Shown piece after piece: positions 8,622-17,713 of a stretch of DNA of 64,000 nucleotides; within the stretch, counting starts at the first letter, position 1, and each line of letters opens with the position of its first letter. Source of the DNA: an uncultured Pluralibacter sp. (GTDB lineage: Bacteria; Pseudomonadota; Gammaproteobacteria; Enterobacterales; Enterobacteriaceae); NCBI RefSeq assembly GCF_913775985.1, contig NZ_CAJYMB010000113.1, positions 1 through 64,000 of the forward strand. The letters run 5' to 3'. The position numbers were made by a program, and so were the translations under genes. The notes beneath the pieces were generated by a model. That model was not told where the DNA came from, searched no databases, and saw only the letters and a list, made by a program, of their open reading frames with translations.

Positions 8622-9770
8622 ATGAAAAAACTCCTTCATTCCTCTCTGGCTCCCGGCCTGTTGCTCATTGCTGTTTCGGTGCTGGCGATTGTGCTGGCAA
8701 ACAGTGCAGTTGCAGACAGTTATCGTCATTATATTCATGCTTCTGTGGGCGGCGTTCCGGTTGAGAAGGCCGTTAACGACGTCCTGATGAGCGTTTTTTT
8801 TCTGCTGGTGGGGCTCGAAATTAAACGTGAGTTGCTCTCCGGGAAACTCTCCCGCTGGGACCAGCGCCTGTTACCCGGTGCCGCCGCTCTGGGTGGCATG
8901 CTGGTGCCCGCTGCCTGCTTCATTTTTTTCAACCGCGATAATCCGCAGGCATTGAATGGCTGGGCAATTCCTTCCGCCACTGACATCGCATTTTCATTGG
9001 GGGTACTGGCGATGCTGGGTGATAAAGTGCTTTCTTCATTGAAAGTGTTCCTGGCAGCACTGGCCATTATTGATGACCTCGGCGCGGTGATTATTATTGC
9101 GGCCTTCTATACGCACGGTCTCAGTCTCACTATGCTTGCCGGCGCAGGGATCACTACGCTTTGCCTCGTCATGATGAATCGTTCAGGCGTAAAATCTTTG
9201 CCAGCCTATCTTGCTGCAGGCATATTACTCTGGTATTTCGTATACGGCTCCGGTGTTCACGCCACTGTGGCAGGTGTGATCCTCGCGCTGTGCATCCCCC
9301 ATACCGGTCGGACACACGCACACTTTTCTCCTCTGAGTCGGCTTGAGGTGATGCTTTCCCCCTGGGTTGCATTCATAATTGTTCCTGTCTTTGGCTTTGT
9401 TAATGCCGGCGTCAGTCTGCAGGGATTATCATTTGAGCAACTTCTTTCACCGCTACCGGTAGGCATCGCGGCAGGACTGTTTGCCGGTAAGCAACTGGGT
9501 GTTGCGCTGGTTTCCTGGCTGCTCATCAGAACGGGCCTGGCGCGATTACCTGAAGGTGCCACGGCAGCACAGTTTTATGGCGTGGCAATCCTCTGCGGTA
9601 TCGGTTTCACCATGAGTCTCTTTATTGGCGGGCTGGCTTTCCCGGGGAATGAGGTCATGCAGAGTGAGCTTAAAATAGGCGTTCTTGCCGGATCGGTTCT
9701 CTCAGCGCTGGGCGGGATAATTTTTCTGAATGTGGCTGGCTCACGTCATCGCGTCAGGCAGACCGCATGA
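8622..9770 (+). CDS. nhaA: Na+/H+ antiporter NhaA
   Basis: A 382-residue inner-membrane antiporter close in length to E. coli NhaA (388). The paired aspartates that bind Na+/Li+ are present at D151-D152 ('LAALAIIDDLGAVIIIAAF'), and the TM4 segment 'ATDIAFSLGVLAMLGDKV' matches the family's unwound helix. The late 'GKQLG' lysine is also kept. It exports Na+ or Li+ in exchange for two protons and supports growth in salt or alkali. It sits between a chemoreceptor and betT, giving an osmotic-stress neighbourhood. A folded leader upstream may regulate it. Confidence 0.95.
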   Translation: MKKLLHSSLAPGLLLIAVSVLAIVLANSAVADSYRHYIHASVGGVPVEKAVNDVLMSVFFLLVGLEIKRELLSGKLSRWDQRLLPGAAALGGMLVPAACFIFFNRDNPQALNGWAIPSATDIAFSLGVLAMLGDKVLSSLKVFLAALAIIDDLGAVIIIAAFYTHGLSLTMLAGAGITTLCLVMMNRSGVKSLPAYLAAGILLWYFVYGSGVHATVAGVILALCIPHTGRTHAHFSPLSRLEVMLSPWVAFIIVPVFGFVNAGVSLQGLSFEQLLSPLPVGIAAGLFAGKQLGVALVSWLLIRTGLARLPEGATAAQFYGVAILCGIGFTMSLFIGGLAFPGNEVMQSELKIGVLAGSVLSALGGIIFLNVAGSRHRVRQTA

Positions 9771-10094
9771 AGCGCGACATTTGCTTAACGGCGATGGTGG
9801 GCTACAGCATGTTAATCATCGTTCATGCCTGCAACTCCAAACTCGTGACGGATCAATCGTCATCTTACACTTTGGCGGCATATTTCCATTACCAGCGCCA
9901 TGCCATTCTGCCTGAACAATCCTCTGTCATTCAGCTATACCGATGCTCTGTTTGAGAGTTTATAAGGTCTGACAATGGCGGGTGGAACAGTCGTGGGCGA
10001 GGTAAATTCAGCTGCCTGACGCCTGTAATCTGCTCACGTTTCTTCTGGCGCTTATTAGCCCGAAGCAACTTAGGCCAGAGACGGGCTTCATGCT
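9771..10094. other. Intergenic region between nhaA and betT
   Basis: The genes converge here. A 62-residue frame overlaps the nhaA stop but shows no family features or ribosome site. The only supported element is the hairpin terminator at 10095-10129. Confidence 0.5.
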
Positions 10095-10129
10095 GCAGGA
10101 AAAGAGGCACCTTGTGCCTCTTTTCCTGC
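10095..10129 (-). terminator. Long perfect hairpin terminating betT
   Basis: A 16-bp perfect stem (10095-10110 with 10114-10129) closes a three-base loop twenty bases beyond the betT stop. The stem contains A/T runs on both sides (GGAAAAGAGGCAC), so it could terminate transcription from both directions between these convergent genes. Confidence 0.75.
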
Positions 10130-10148
10130 CAGTGTCGTTCAGAAAATG

Positions 10149-12143
10149 CTAGCGCACAACATGCAGGAAATGCAGGTGCTTTTCGTACTGGTCAAGAATA
10201 TCGTGGATGATTTGCTCCTGCGTCCATCCCATCACATCATAATCCTGTCCTCCTTCTTTGAGGTAAACTTCCGCACGATAATAACGGTGTTCTTCGTCCC
10301 GATCGTTATCTGACATGCCTGCAAGCGCAAAGGCAGGCTGCAGATAGGAGCGCAGACGTATCTCGTAGACAAAGTTGAGCTCGTTGCCCAGGTCTACCTC
10401 GAAATGAAGCCGGTCATCTGCATCAGCAATTGTGTGCGAAACGGTATTCTGTTTTGCCAACTCCTGTTCCACCATTTCCATTGCCGGATAAATGACTTCC
10501 GTCATAAAGCGCTTAACGTGTGAGCGTTTCGGGAAATAGGCGATGTTACGCAGTCGGCGCTGCCAGGAGATGGGATTGCGAGCGGCCGTTGGAGCAATGG
10601 TCGCGATCTGTTTACTTTCACGCTTCCATGCGTCAACCCGCAACGCTTTCATCAGACCGTAAATGGACATCAGAAGAATGATGGCGAACGGCAGGGCGCT
10701 GGCAATGGTGACTGTCTGCAACGCCTTCATACCGCCTGCCAGTAGTAGCGTAACGGCTACCACCCCCATAAGGCCTGCCCAGAAAATACGCTGCCAGATC
10801 GGTGTCTTATCCGTACCACCTGAGGCCAGCGTATCAACCACCATCGCGCCGGAGTCGGCTGAGGTGACAAAGAAAACGACAACCATCGCCATGGCGATGA
10901 ATGACAGCACGGAGCTGAACGGAAAGTGCTCAAGAAAATTAAACAGGGCCAGCGTCTGATCGGATTGCACGGTCTGTGCCAGGTCACGTGCGCCTTCCTG
11001 CATAATCAGCCAGATGGCGCTGTTACCAAAAAAGGTCATCCACAGCAGGGTGAAGCCTGCAGGTACAAACAGCACACCCGTCACAAATTCGCGAATGGTG
11101 CGCCCGCGGGAGACGCGCGCAATGAACATGCCGACAAACGGTGACCATGCCAGCCACCAGCCCCAGTAAAAGAGCGTCCAGCCACCGAGCCACTTGCTCG
11201 ATTTCGGTTCGTAGGCGTAAAGATTAAACGTTTTCGTGACAATTTCAGAGAGATAGCCGCCGGTGTTTTCGACGAAAGATTTCAGCAGCAGTACCGTTGG
11301 CCCCAGGGCACCAACAAGAATAAGCAGCAGTACGGCAAGAGTAAGGTTGATTTCAGAAAGGATACGAATGCCCTTGTCCAGACCGGAGACCACCGACAGC
11401 GTGGCGAGTGCCGTGATGACCACTATCAGGATGACCTGCATGGTTTCGTTAACAGGCACGCCAAAAAGATGGTTTAGTCCGGCATTCACCTGAAGCACGC
11501 CATAGCCGAGCGACGTGGCCACGCCCAGCACGGTACCGATCACCGCAAAAATATCTACAGCGTGCCCCATCCATCCATAAATGCGATCGCCAATAATCGG
11601 GTAGAGCGCAGAGCGGAGCGTGAGAGGCAAACCGTGACGGTAGCTGAAGAAGGCGAGGATCAATGCAACAATGGCATAGATGGCCCAGGCGTGCAGACCC
11701 CAGTGGAAAAAGGTAATGCGCAATGCTTCCTTTGCCGCCTGAACCGTTTCCGGCGTGCCTGTTGGGGGAGACATATAATGCATTACAGGCTCCGCCACGC
11801 CAAAGAACATGAGGCCAATCCCCATACCGGCGGAGAAGAGCATGGCAAACCAGGAGTGATAGCTGAAGTCCGGCTCAGCATGATCCGGCCCAAGCTTAAT
11901 GTCACCGTATCGGGACAGTCCCAGGTAAGCGACTGTGAGTAGAATGATGGCAACCGCGAGAATATAGAACCAGCTGGCGTTGGCAAAGAGTGAACTCTGA
12001 AGAGCGCCAAGCTGAACCTCAGCCTGTGCCGGGAACAGCGCGGCAAAAGCCACCAGTACAAAAATAAGGGCGGCAGATATGAAGAAAACCGGCGGGTTTA
12101 TCTGGCTGCGTTTCGCTTTTAGGTCGGGTTCAAGAGAAGTCAT
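10149..12143 (-). CDS. betT: High-affinity choline transporter BetT (BCCT family)
   Basis: A 664-residue transporter (E. coli BetT: 677). Twelve membrane helices fill residues 15-510; the BCCT signature WGWWLAWSPFVG lies at 327-338 in helix 8, with the glycine-rich 'FSAGMGIGLMFFGVAEP' at 103-119. The last 150 residues form a long cytoplasmic C-terminal tail as in osmotically controlled BetT proteins. It imports choline with H+ or Na+ for conversion to glycine betaine. No betA, betB or betI is present in the window, so the oxidation enzymes must be elsewhere. An AGGA site precedes the ATG. Confidence 0.93.
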   Translation of the reverse strand: MTSLEPDLKAKRSQINPPVFFISAALIFVLVAFAALFPAQAEVQLGALQSSLFANASWFYILAVAIILLTVAYLGLSRYGDIKLGPDHAEPDFSYHSWFAMLFSAGMGIGLMFFGVAEPVMHYMSPPTGTPETVQAAKEALRITFFHWGLHAWAIYAIVALILAFFSYRHGLPLTLRSALYPIIGDRIYGWMGHAVDIFAVIGTVLGVATSLGYGVLQVNAGLNHLFGVPVNETMQVILIVVITALATLSVVSGLDKGIRILSEINLTLAVLLLILVGALGPTVLLLKSFVENTGGYLSEIVTKTFNLYAYEPKSSKWLGGWTLFYWGWWLAWSPFVGMFIARVSRGRTIREFVTGVLFVPAGFTLLWMTFFGNSAIWLIMQEGARDLAQTVQSDQTLALFNFLEHFPFSSVLSFIAMAMVVVFFVTSADSGAMVVDTLASGGTDKTPIWQRIFWAGLMGVVAVTLLLAGGMKALQTVTIASALPFAIILLMSIYGLMKALRVDAWKRESKQIATIAPTAARNPISWQRRLRNIAYFPKRSHVKRFMTEVIYPAMEMVEQELAKQNTVSHTIADADDRLHFEVDLGNELNFVYEIRLRSYLQPAFALAGMSDNDRDEEHRYYRAEVYLKEGGQDYDVMGWTQEQIIHDILDQYEKHLHFLHVVR

Positions 12144-12302
12144 ATCGTTCCTGTACTGATTGAATGAATGCTAAATGTAACAATCAGTATGGAACAGTAA
12201 AAGCGCAGCGCCAGCAGGTGCGCAGATTTTCACCAAACATGATTGCGTTCCTGCGGGTGCATAAACAGACTTGCCGGGAGCAGTCATTAAGCCGATACAT
12301 TA

Positions 12303-13550
12303 TCAGCGCTTTGCAAGATCCGTTGCCAGTGCTTCAAGCCGGCGAATATCTTCGCTGAGAGTCAGTCCTTCTCTGGCGCGCTCCAGCGCAAGCCGGGAGT
12401 GTCGTCCGGCCTCCTTCGCATACAAAGCAGGTTTGAACTGTGCCAGCGCCAGGAGCGCTTTTTGCAGGCGGACATGGACTTCCACCAGGGCAGCGCCATC
12501 GCGCGCAATTGGCATGAAAATATCATCGAAAAGGTCACCGATATCAGCCGGCCGGAGGAAAAGTCGGGGGTAAGGCGTAGTGCCTTCACCAGCTTCGGCA
12601 TGCTGGCAAAGTAGCCTGACAGCGCGGCCGATAATATCAATGGCGGTTCCCGGATCGTTAACGGCGGGAGAGAGAGCACGTGAGGCAATTTCAGAAAGCA
12701 CGCACAGACCAAAGCGTGGGTCCTGATCGAACGACCGCTGTTCCCCTATTGTGAAGGCGCTCCGTAGATACTGTACCTCCTCAGCAGCTAATGCCTGTCG
12801 GATATGGAGAAGCGGAGAGGATAAATGCAAAAATGCGCCCGGCCGGACGCCCAGATACAGGTTCAGGTTATTGTTCTTAGCAAAGGTGGATAATTTATGC
12901 AGATCGATATGCTGGAGATAACCCACCCTGTCAGACAGCAAAGGCGACATGGCCCATACCTCATTCCCCTGTCCATGCCAGGGCGAACAACCCAGACAGG
13001 GATCCTTTAACCATGATGAGAGCGGCCCTGCAGTGGCATTCTCCACCCGCTGAGAGGTTTCAGCCATTCGCCCAAACTGAGAGAGGTGCTGTATCCAGCG
13101 CAGCAGGGTGATGACGATCATGACAATCACAATCAACGTGACAAAAAAAAGCACTGCCCGTCCCTGCGAACCATAGGCCCCCATGCCAAGCGCAACAATA
13201 CCGACCAGGCTGTAAAGAAACGAGCCGATGAAGGTGGCCAGCACATTCTGTGTGGTTCGATCTTCAAGAAGCAGTTTCGTGGCGCGTGGGGTTACGCTGC
13301 TGCTGGCCGTGTTGTAAGCCGAGACCATGATATTCAGCGAGAAGGTCGTTACAGCCAGCATGCTCGACGCCAGAATGCTCAGTATTTTATCTACCGCATC
13401 AGTGCCAATAAGACCAGATACGGATACAGGAATAAAGGGCTTGACGGCAATGGCTACCAGCGCGGTTACCACAGCCAGTACAGCAAAAAGCGAACTTCTG
13501 AACCAGAGTTGCCTGGTCAACTGACGAAAAAGCCATTGTGTTTTCGACAT
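12303..13550 (-). CDS. DUF2254-family membrane protein
   Basis: A 415-residue protein with four hydrophobic segments in the first 160 residues (about 18-38, 55-75, 103-123, 131-152) and a soluble C-terminal half. The stretch 'RSFDQDPRFGLCVLSEIASR' followed by 'ALSPAVNDPGTAID' is the hallmark of DUF2254 (predicted membrane proteins of unknown function). It lies 159 bases downstream of the betT start, on the same strand and ahead of betT, so the two might share transcription. No biochemical role can be assigned. Confidence 0.8.
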   Translation of the reverse strand: MSKTQWLFRQLTRQLWFRSSLFAVLAVVTALVAIAVKPFIPVSVSGLIGTDAVDKILSILASSMLAVTTFSLNIMVSAYNTASSSVTPRATKLLLEDRTTQNVLATFIGSFLYSLVGIVALGMGAYGSQGRAVLFFVTLIVIVMIVITLLRWIQHLSQFGRMAETSQRVENATAGPLSSWLKDPCLGCSPWHGQGNEVWAMSPLLSDRVGYLQHIDLHKLSTFAKNNNLNLYLGVRPGAFLHLSSPLLHIRQALAAEEVQYLRSAFTIGEQRSFDQDPRFGLCVLSEIASRALSPAVNDPGTAIDIIGRAVRLLCQHAEAGEGTTPYPRLFLRPADIGDLFDDIFMPIARDGAALVEVHVRLQKALLALAQFKPALYAKEAGRHSRLALERAREGLTLSEDIRRLEALATDLAKR

Positions 13551-14290
13551 CCCTGCCCCTGAACAATAGAAAGAAAGTGATACTGGCGCGCATTAAAAAT
13601 AGGGTGCTCTGACTGAGTATAAGACTTTTTGAGGGAAGTCGGTTCTGTGTGAATTTTTTGAGCGCATTGCCCTGTCGACATCTATTATATTCCAGCTCGT
13701 CCCCGGCAATCTGAACCTGCGCCGGGAAGTAACACATCCCGCATTTCAAAAACTGGTCGCAAGCAAATCTGTTTTAAGTCAGACCTGAACGTTTATCCTG
13801 CGTCCACGCGTCGTGCGCAAAACAGATGAATGAACGCAAAGATAGCAGTTCAGATTGCTCGTCTGAACAGGTGATCGCAATTTTGTACTGTACACCTCCT
13901 AATGCTTTCACCGCCTCAAGATCTGTCCAACACGTCGCTGGCAAGAAATGCTCCCCTTCACCCTGTGTCTCTCTGCGAACATATGCTCCCTGATTTCACG
14001 GCGTCCCTTTTTAATGTCCAGCATCGGTCTATTACAGGTGTCTTGCAAAGACTTCAACATGCTTAGGTGTTATGCACCCGCGCCACTTTCTGACAATTAT
14101 GTGACTCACGTCAAATAGTGGAATGTTTTAAACCTAATATAGGTGGAAGGAGGGGTGATTCGTGCTCGTGTTTATTATGTTTAACATGGTGGATACACTG
14201 ACGCTGTGATTTAACTTCCGTTTCTCGCTCAAATATGAGTAGCACGGCAGACTTCCCGGCCCTCAACCGTTAGCCTTAAGGAAGAAAAAA
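13551..14290. other. 740-bp gap upstream of the serine recombinase
   Basis: No supportable gene. The right part is AT-rich and may hold the promoter of the recombinase. No clear inverted-repeat recombination site was recognised, although a res or att site for the neighbouring recombinase could lie here. Confidence 0.35.
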
Positions 14291-14350
14291 ATGCGCCAGT
14301 CGTTTCCACGTCAGGTTTTTTACCGAGTACTCCCGACGGTGTTTCTATGA
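14291..14350 (+). CDS. Short leader peptide coupled to the recombinase
   Basis: A 19-residue frame (MRQSFPRQVFYRVLPTVFL) has a good ribosome site (AAGGAAG, seven bases before the ATG), and its stop overlaps the recombinase start as ATGA. The recombinase itself has no good site of its own. This is the arrangement of translational coupling: ribosomes finishing the leader restart on the recombinase. Reading is direct; the coupling role is inferred. Confidence 0.5.
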   Translation: MRQSFPRQVFYRVLPTVFL

Positions 14351-15864
14351 AAAAAGCGATTGCATACCTTCGTTTTTCCTCACTGCAGCAGGCGAAAGGC
14401 GACTCAGCAAGGCGTCAGAAAAAACTTATCGATGAATGGCTCATTCATAACCCTGATTATTACCTTGATCCTGTTACCTATGAGGACATGGGGCTGAGTG
14501 CCTGGCGGGGACACCACGCCGTTCGGGGAGCCTTTGCCGTATTTATGGTGGCGGTCGAGCAGGGCCTGGTCGGGCACGGCACGGTATTACTGATTGAAAG
14601 CCTCGACAGGCTGTCACGCGAGAAAATCGGTGAAGCCACAGGCCGTCTGCGGGCGGTGCTGGAAGCCGGCATTGACGTCGTCACGCTCAGCGACAATGTT
14701 CGATATACCCGTGGTTCGCTGGACGATCCCTTCGCCATTATAAGAGCCATTCTGATTGCCCAGCGGGCGAATGAAGAGAGCGAAATGAAGTCCAGGCGCA
14801 TGCGCGCCGCCTGGGCGGAAAAGCGGAAAGCGGCTGCAGCGGGAATCATCATGACAACGAAGTGTCCCTACTGGCTTAAGGTTAATGATGCCCGGGACGG
14901 CTTTGACGTGCTGGAAGAGCGCGCAGAGGTGATCCGCTCAGTTTTCCGCATGCGTCTTGAAGGTATGTCATTTGTCAGGATCAGCTGCGCGCTGAACGCT
15001 CAGGGAAAGGAGAATCTGAAGGGTAAGGTATCACAGTGGAACTCTTCATCCATTGAGCGACTGGTCAGGAAAAAAGCGGTAATAGGCTATCTCGTGCCAT
15101 CACATCAGTGCACCGCGACAGAGGCGGAGGAGATTCCTGATTACTACCCGCCAATCATGAGCGAAGAGGATTTCGCGCGTGCGCAGCTGATGTACCGGGA
15201 ACCGGAAAGCCGCAGGGATGGTAATTTTAACCCTTACCTCATCAATATCTTCCGCGGGCTGATGCGATGCGGCATGTGCGGCCACGCGATCATCCTGACA
15301 GGCATTTCGGTAAAGGGCTATGGCTACTACGTATGTTCAATGCGCCGACAGAACCGTTGTGAAGCCGTCACGATACGCCGGGACCTGACCGATCGTTATC
15401 TGATCAATGGTCTGGTGCAGGAGGCATCCGCCGCGAACGGGCGCGTTTCAGCTGAAGATACGCTGCGGCGGTTGACGGCGCGGCATCTGCAGCTGACCGG
15501 AAGTCTGCACAACGTCATCAGGGCGATTGAAATCGCGCCGGACGTGACTGAACTCTGTGAGCGGGCAAAGAGCCTCTCCGGAGAGATAAAAAGACTGGAG
15601 GGAGAGATGGCCGGCGTCCGACAGATGAGTGACTGCGCAACGGCAGCGGACCTGAACCTGCTGGATATCAGCGATCGCCGGGCGTGCCAGCTGACGGCAA
15701 GCAGCCTCATCCGGGAGATCAGGATGCATACCGGGTCAAAAACGTGCGACGTATTTCTTAACAACGGCATGAGGATATACAACTTTCCGCTGGCCCGACA
15801 GGTTAGCTGGTCATCCATTCTTGATGCGATGGCTTACCTTGGAGAAGAAGAGATTTATATGTAA
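14347..15864 (+). CDS. Large serine recombinase
   Basis: A 505-residue site-specific recombinase. The N-terminal resolvase domain (about 3-150) starts YLRFSS, putting the nucleophile at S11, and has the conserved 'ESLDRLSRE' helix near 95. It is followed by a 'recombinase' DNA-binding domain (about 175-285), a zinc ribbon with cysteines near 307/310 and 328/337 ('RCGMCGH' and 'CSMRRQNRC'), and a C-terminal coiled-coil segment. This is the layout of large serine integrases and transposases. It may excise or invert a segment, or resolve plasmid multimers. It is convergent with the Cre-like gene 172 bp away. Confidence 0.88.
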   Translation: MKKAIAYLRFSSLQQAKGDSARRQKKLIDEWLIHNPDYYLDPVTYEDMGLSAWRGHHAVRGAFAVFMVAVEQGLVGHGTVLLIESLDRLSREKIGEATGRLRAVLEAGIDVVTLSDNVRYTRGSLDDPFAIIRAILIAQRANEESEMKSRRMRAAWAEKRKAAAAGIIMTTKCPYWLKVNDARDGFDVLEERAEVIRSVFRMRLEGMSFVRISCALNAQGKENLKGKVSQWNSSSIERLVRKKAVIGYLVPSHQCTATEAEEIPDYYPPIMSEEDFARAQLMYREPESRRDGNFNPYLINIFRGLMRCGMCGHAIILTGISVKGYGYYVCSMRRQNRCEAVTIRRDLTDRYLINGLVQEASAANGRVSAEDTLRRLTARHLQLTGSLHNVIRAIEIAPDVTELCERAKSLSGEIKRLEGEMAGVRQMSDCATAADLNLLDISDRRACQLTASSLIREIRMHTGSKTCDVFLNNGMRIYNFPLARQVSWSSILDAMAYLGEEEIYM

Positions 15865-16036
15865 TCGCGGCGCAGGCGCTGATAACCAGCCACATTTCTG
15901 CTGCAGAGAGCACGGTTTCACGCATAAAGATTAAAACGCACCTCTGTTTTGGTTTCCCCCTACTACTATGCAGCTTTGTACCTTGCCTGCATTTTGAGAC
16001 TCAGAAATCGACACTTGCGGCATCTGGTGCCGGAAA

Positions 16037-17059
16037 TCAGTCCAACTGCTTCATCAGATCGATCATTGCCCCCGCGTGCGCGTCAACATGGCGAATATAG
16101 CGCATCACCGTTTCCGGCTTTTTCCAGGTTCCTTCCTGCATGATCTGTGCGGTACTGTATTTTTTCGTGGCCATATCGATGGCGGCGCCGACCCTGGCGC
16201 TGTGACCGGACCAAGCGCGGTAGCGGTTCTTGTTTGGCCGCACACTGCCGACATCTCCAGCCTCCTGCCAGGCGCGGGCAAAAATATCCTCCAGGGCCCG
16301 GGCGGAAAGCGGCTTTTCAGTCGCAGCGACTGCCCGGTTCGAGCGGTGAACCGGACCGAAGATGAAGGCGTCGGGTTCGCCGGCCAGCCCCGATAGTGAC
16401 AGCCATTCCGTAAGGCGCTGCGAGGAGAGGTCCCCCAGGGCTTTAATGAGACCTCCGGTCATCACAATTGTTTTGGTCCAGGCGACGTCCAGGATAATCC
16501 GGCCGTCGGCCGCACGCGAAATATCCCTCACCCGCAGGCGGCCCAGCTCGCTGATGCGCAGCAGGGTGGAATAGGCAACGTGAAGAAACGCCAGGTCGCG
16601 CCGCTGCTGCAGGCGATCGGCGCCGGACCAGCGCGCGTCGAGCACGAGCAGATCTCGCAGGCGGAAAGGAATGGCCTGGCCGGCGCGCTCGCCGGCGATA
16701 ACGGCGGTGCGGTTAATCTTCTTAACGGCGCGGAATACCTGCGGCGATGCGTTGGGCGGCATCAGCCCGGCGTTACGGTGTAACATTGAGATGAGGGCGG
16801 CATGCGTGCTGATAGTTGAAGAGGCACGCCCGGACGCCTGCAGCCACAGCAGGTAGTCGCGCAGATCTGCAGGTGCCATCGGCAGCAGCGCCCGACCATG
16901 CTCCGCCGCCCAGCGGCCGGCAATACGCATGACGCTGAGCAGTTGCTGCCACGTGTTGTCCGAGAAGGCTTCCCGATCGCTGACGAACTCGCGCAGCCGA
17001 CCGGTGATGTCGCCGTTCTCCGGGCCGATCAGGCCCGGCAGGAGTGCCGTATGTGTCAT
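16037..17059 (-). CDS. Cre-like tyrosine recombinase
   Basis: A 340-residue protein colinear with phage P1 Cre (343). Shared blocks include 'DREAFSDNTWQQLLSVMR' (Cre DRQAFSEHTWKMLLSVCR), 'TLLRISELGRLRVRDISR' with the first catalytic arginine, 'TKTIV' with the lysine, 'WSGHSARVGAA' with the H-x-x-R pair, W in 'GTWKKPETVM' and the nucleophilic tyrosine in 'VMRYIRHVDAHAGAM'. A GTG at 17161 would add 34 residues; the ATG at 17059 matches the Cre N-terminus. A lox-like palindrome lies about 155 bp upstream of that ATG. Likely role: resolving plasmid dimers. A Cre-type enzyme from Pantoea (Panto, acting on pox) has been described and this may be it or a close relative. Confidence 0.9.
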   Translation of the reverse strand: MTHTALLPGLIGPENGDITGRLREFVSDREAFSDNTWQQLLSVMRIAGRWAAEHGRALLPMAPADLRDYLLWLQASGRASSTISTHAALISMLHRNAGLMPPNASPQVFRAVKKINRTAVIAGERAGQAIPFRLRDLLVLDARWSGADRLQQRRDLAFLHVAYSTLLRISELGRLRVRDISRAADGRIILDVAWTKTIVMTGGLIKALGDLSSQRLTEWLSLSGLAGEPDAFIFGPVHRSNRAVAATEKPLSARALEDIFARAWQEAGDVGSVRPNKNRYRAWSGHSARVGAAIDMATKKYSTAQIMQEGTWKKPETVMRYIRHVDAHAGAMIDLMKQLD

Positions 17060-17213
17060 GTTTCCGCCGATTATCCGCCTGGCGTCGCTACGTGAATTCT
17101 GAGAAAAAAGCAGGGCCTTACCCCTGCAGAATTCACGCAGCGCTGCCGCATTTTTGTTCACACTGGGCCCGTGCAGGCCGGATCCTCATCATACCCGGAT
17201 CCTCAGGAGGATC

Positions 17214-17247
17214 CCAGCTTCATATAAACCCTATTATATGAAGTTTA
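17214..17247. other. lox-like recombination site
   Basis: With an 8-bp spacer (AACCCTAT, 17227-17234), the flanking 13-bp arms are CCAGCTTCATATA and, on the other strand, TAAACTTCATATA: 10 of 13 positions agree, and the inner ten bases around the core are a perfect inverted repeat. Compared with the P1 loxP arm ATAACTTCGTATA, the arms match at 9 and 10 of 13 positions. It sits upstream of the cre-like gene, as loxP does in P1. Direction is set by the asymmetric spacer. Confidence 0.75.
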
Positions 17248-17713
17248 AAATTGTGATTGTCATATGGTTTAAATTTAAGACAGACGACTCTGAAAGGGGA
17301 TAAGATTGAACCTGTTAGAATCAACGTTAAAGATGGTTCAAAGGTATACAATAGCGTTCAATATTCAAATTAATTAAAATGAATTTTTTAACTCACACAG
17401 TTACTAATAATTGAGAAATATCGTAAAGTTATCGAAAAAATCTACCAAGCTATTTGAACCTCTAGATTTTACTCTTTATGAAAGGAAATGGATTATTATC
17501 GGCTTTCCTGTCTTAAACTTTAGTTGAAACAACTAACCTAGCGCAAATTGTTCATAACCTCATCAAGAGTTGATAAAACCTATCAATTTCCGAACGTCGA
17601 TAGATTGTTACATTTATAAATTACAAAAAAACCCGTACATTTATAGCGATAATAATATATAATAAATGTTGCAAGAATATTCCACAAAATACTCAGCTAA
17701 TAAGGACATATAT
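17248..17713. other. AT-rich gap between the lox-like site and the AIPR gene
   Basis: Very AT-rich, with no gene. It probably holds the promoter of the AIPR gene. The composition changes abruptly from the GC-rich recombinase gene, marking an island boundary at or next to the lox-like site. Confidence 0.5.

Noticed and set aside
9767-9955. 62-codon frame overlapping the nhaA stop by ATGA
   Set aside because: It has no ribosome site of its own, no recognisable family pattern and an unremarkable composition; the overlap alone is not enough.
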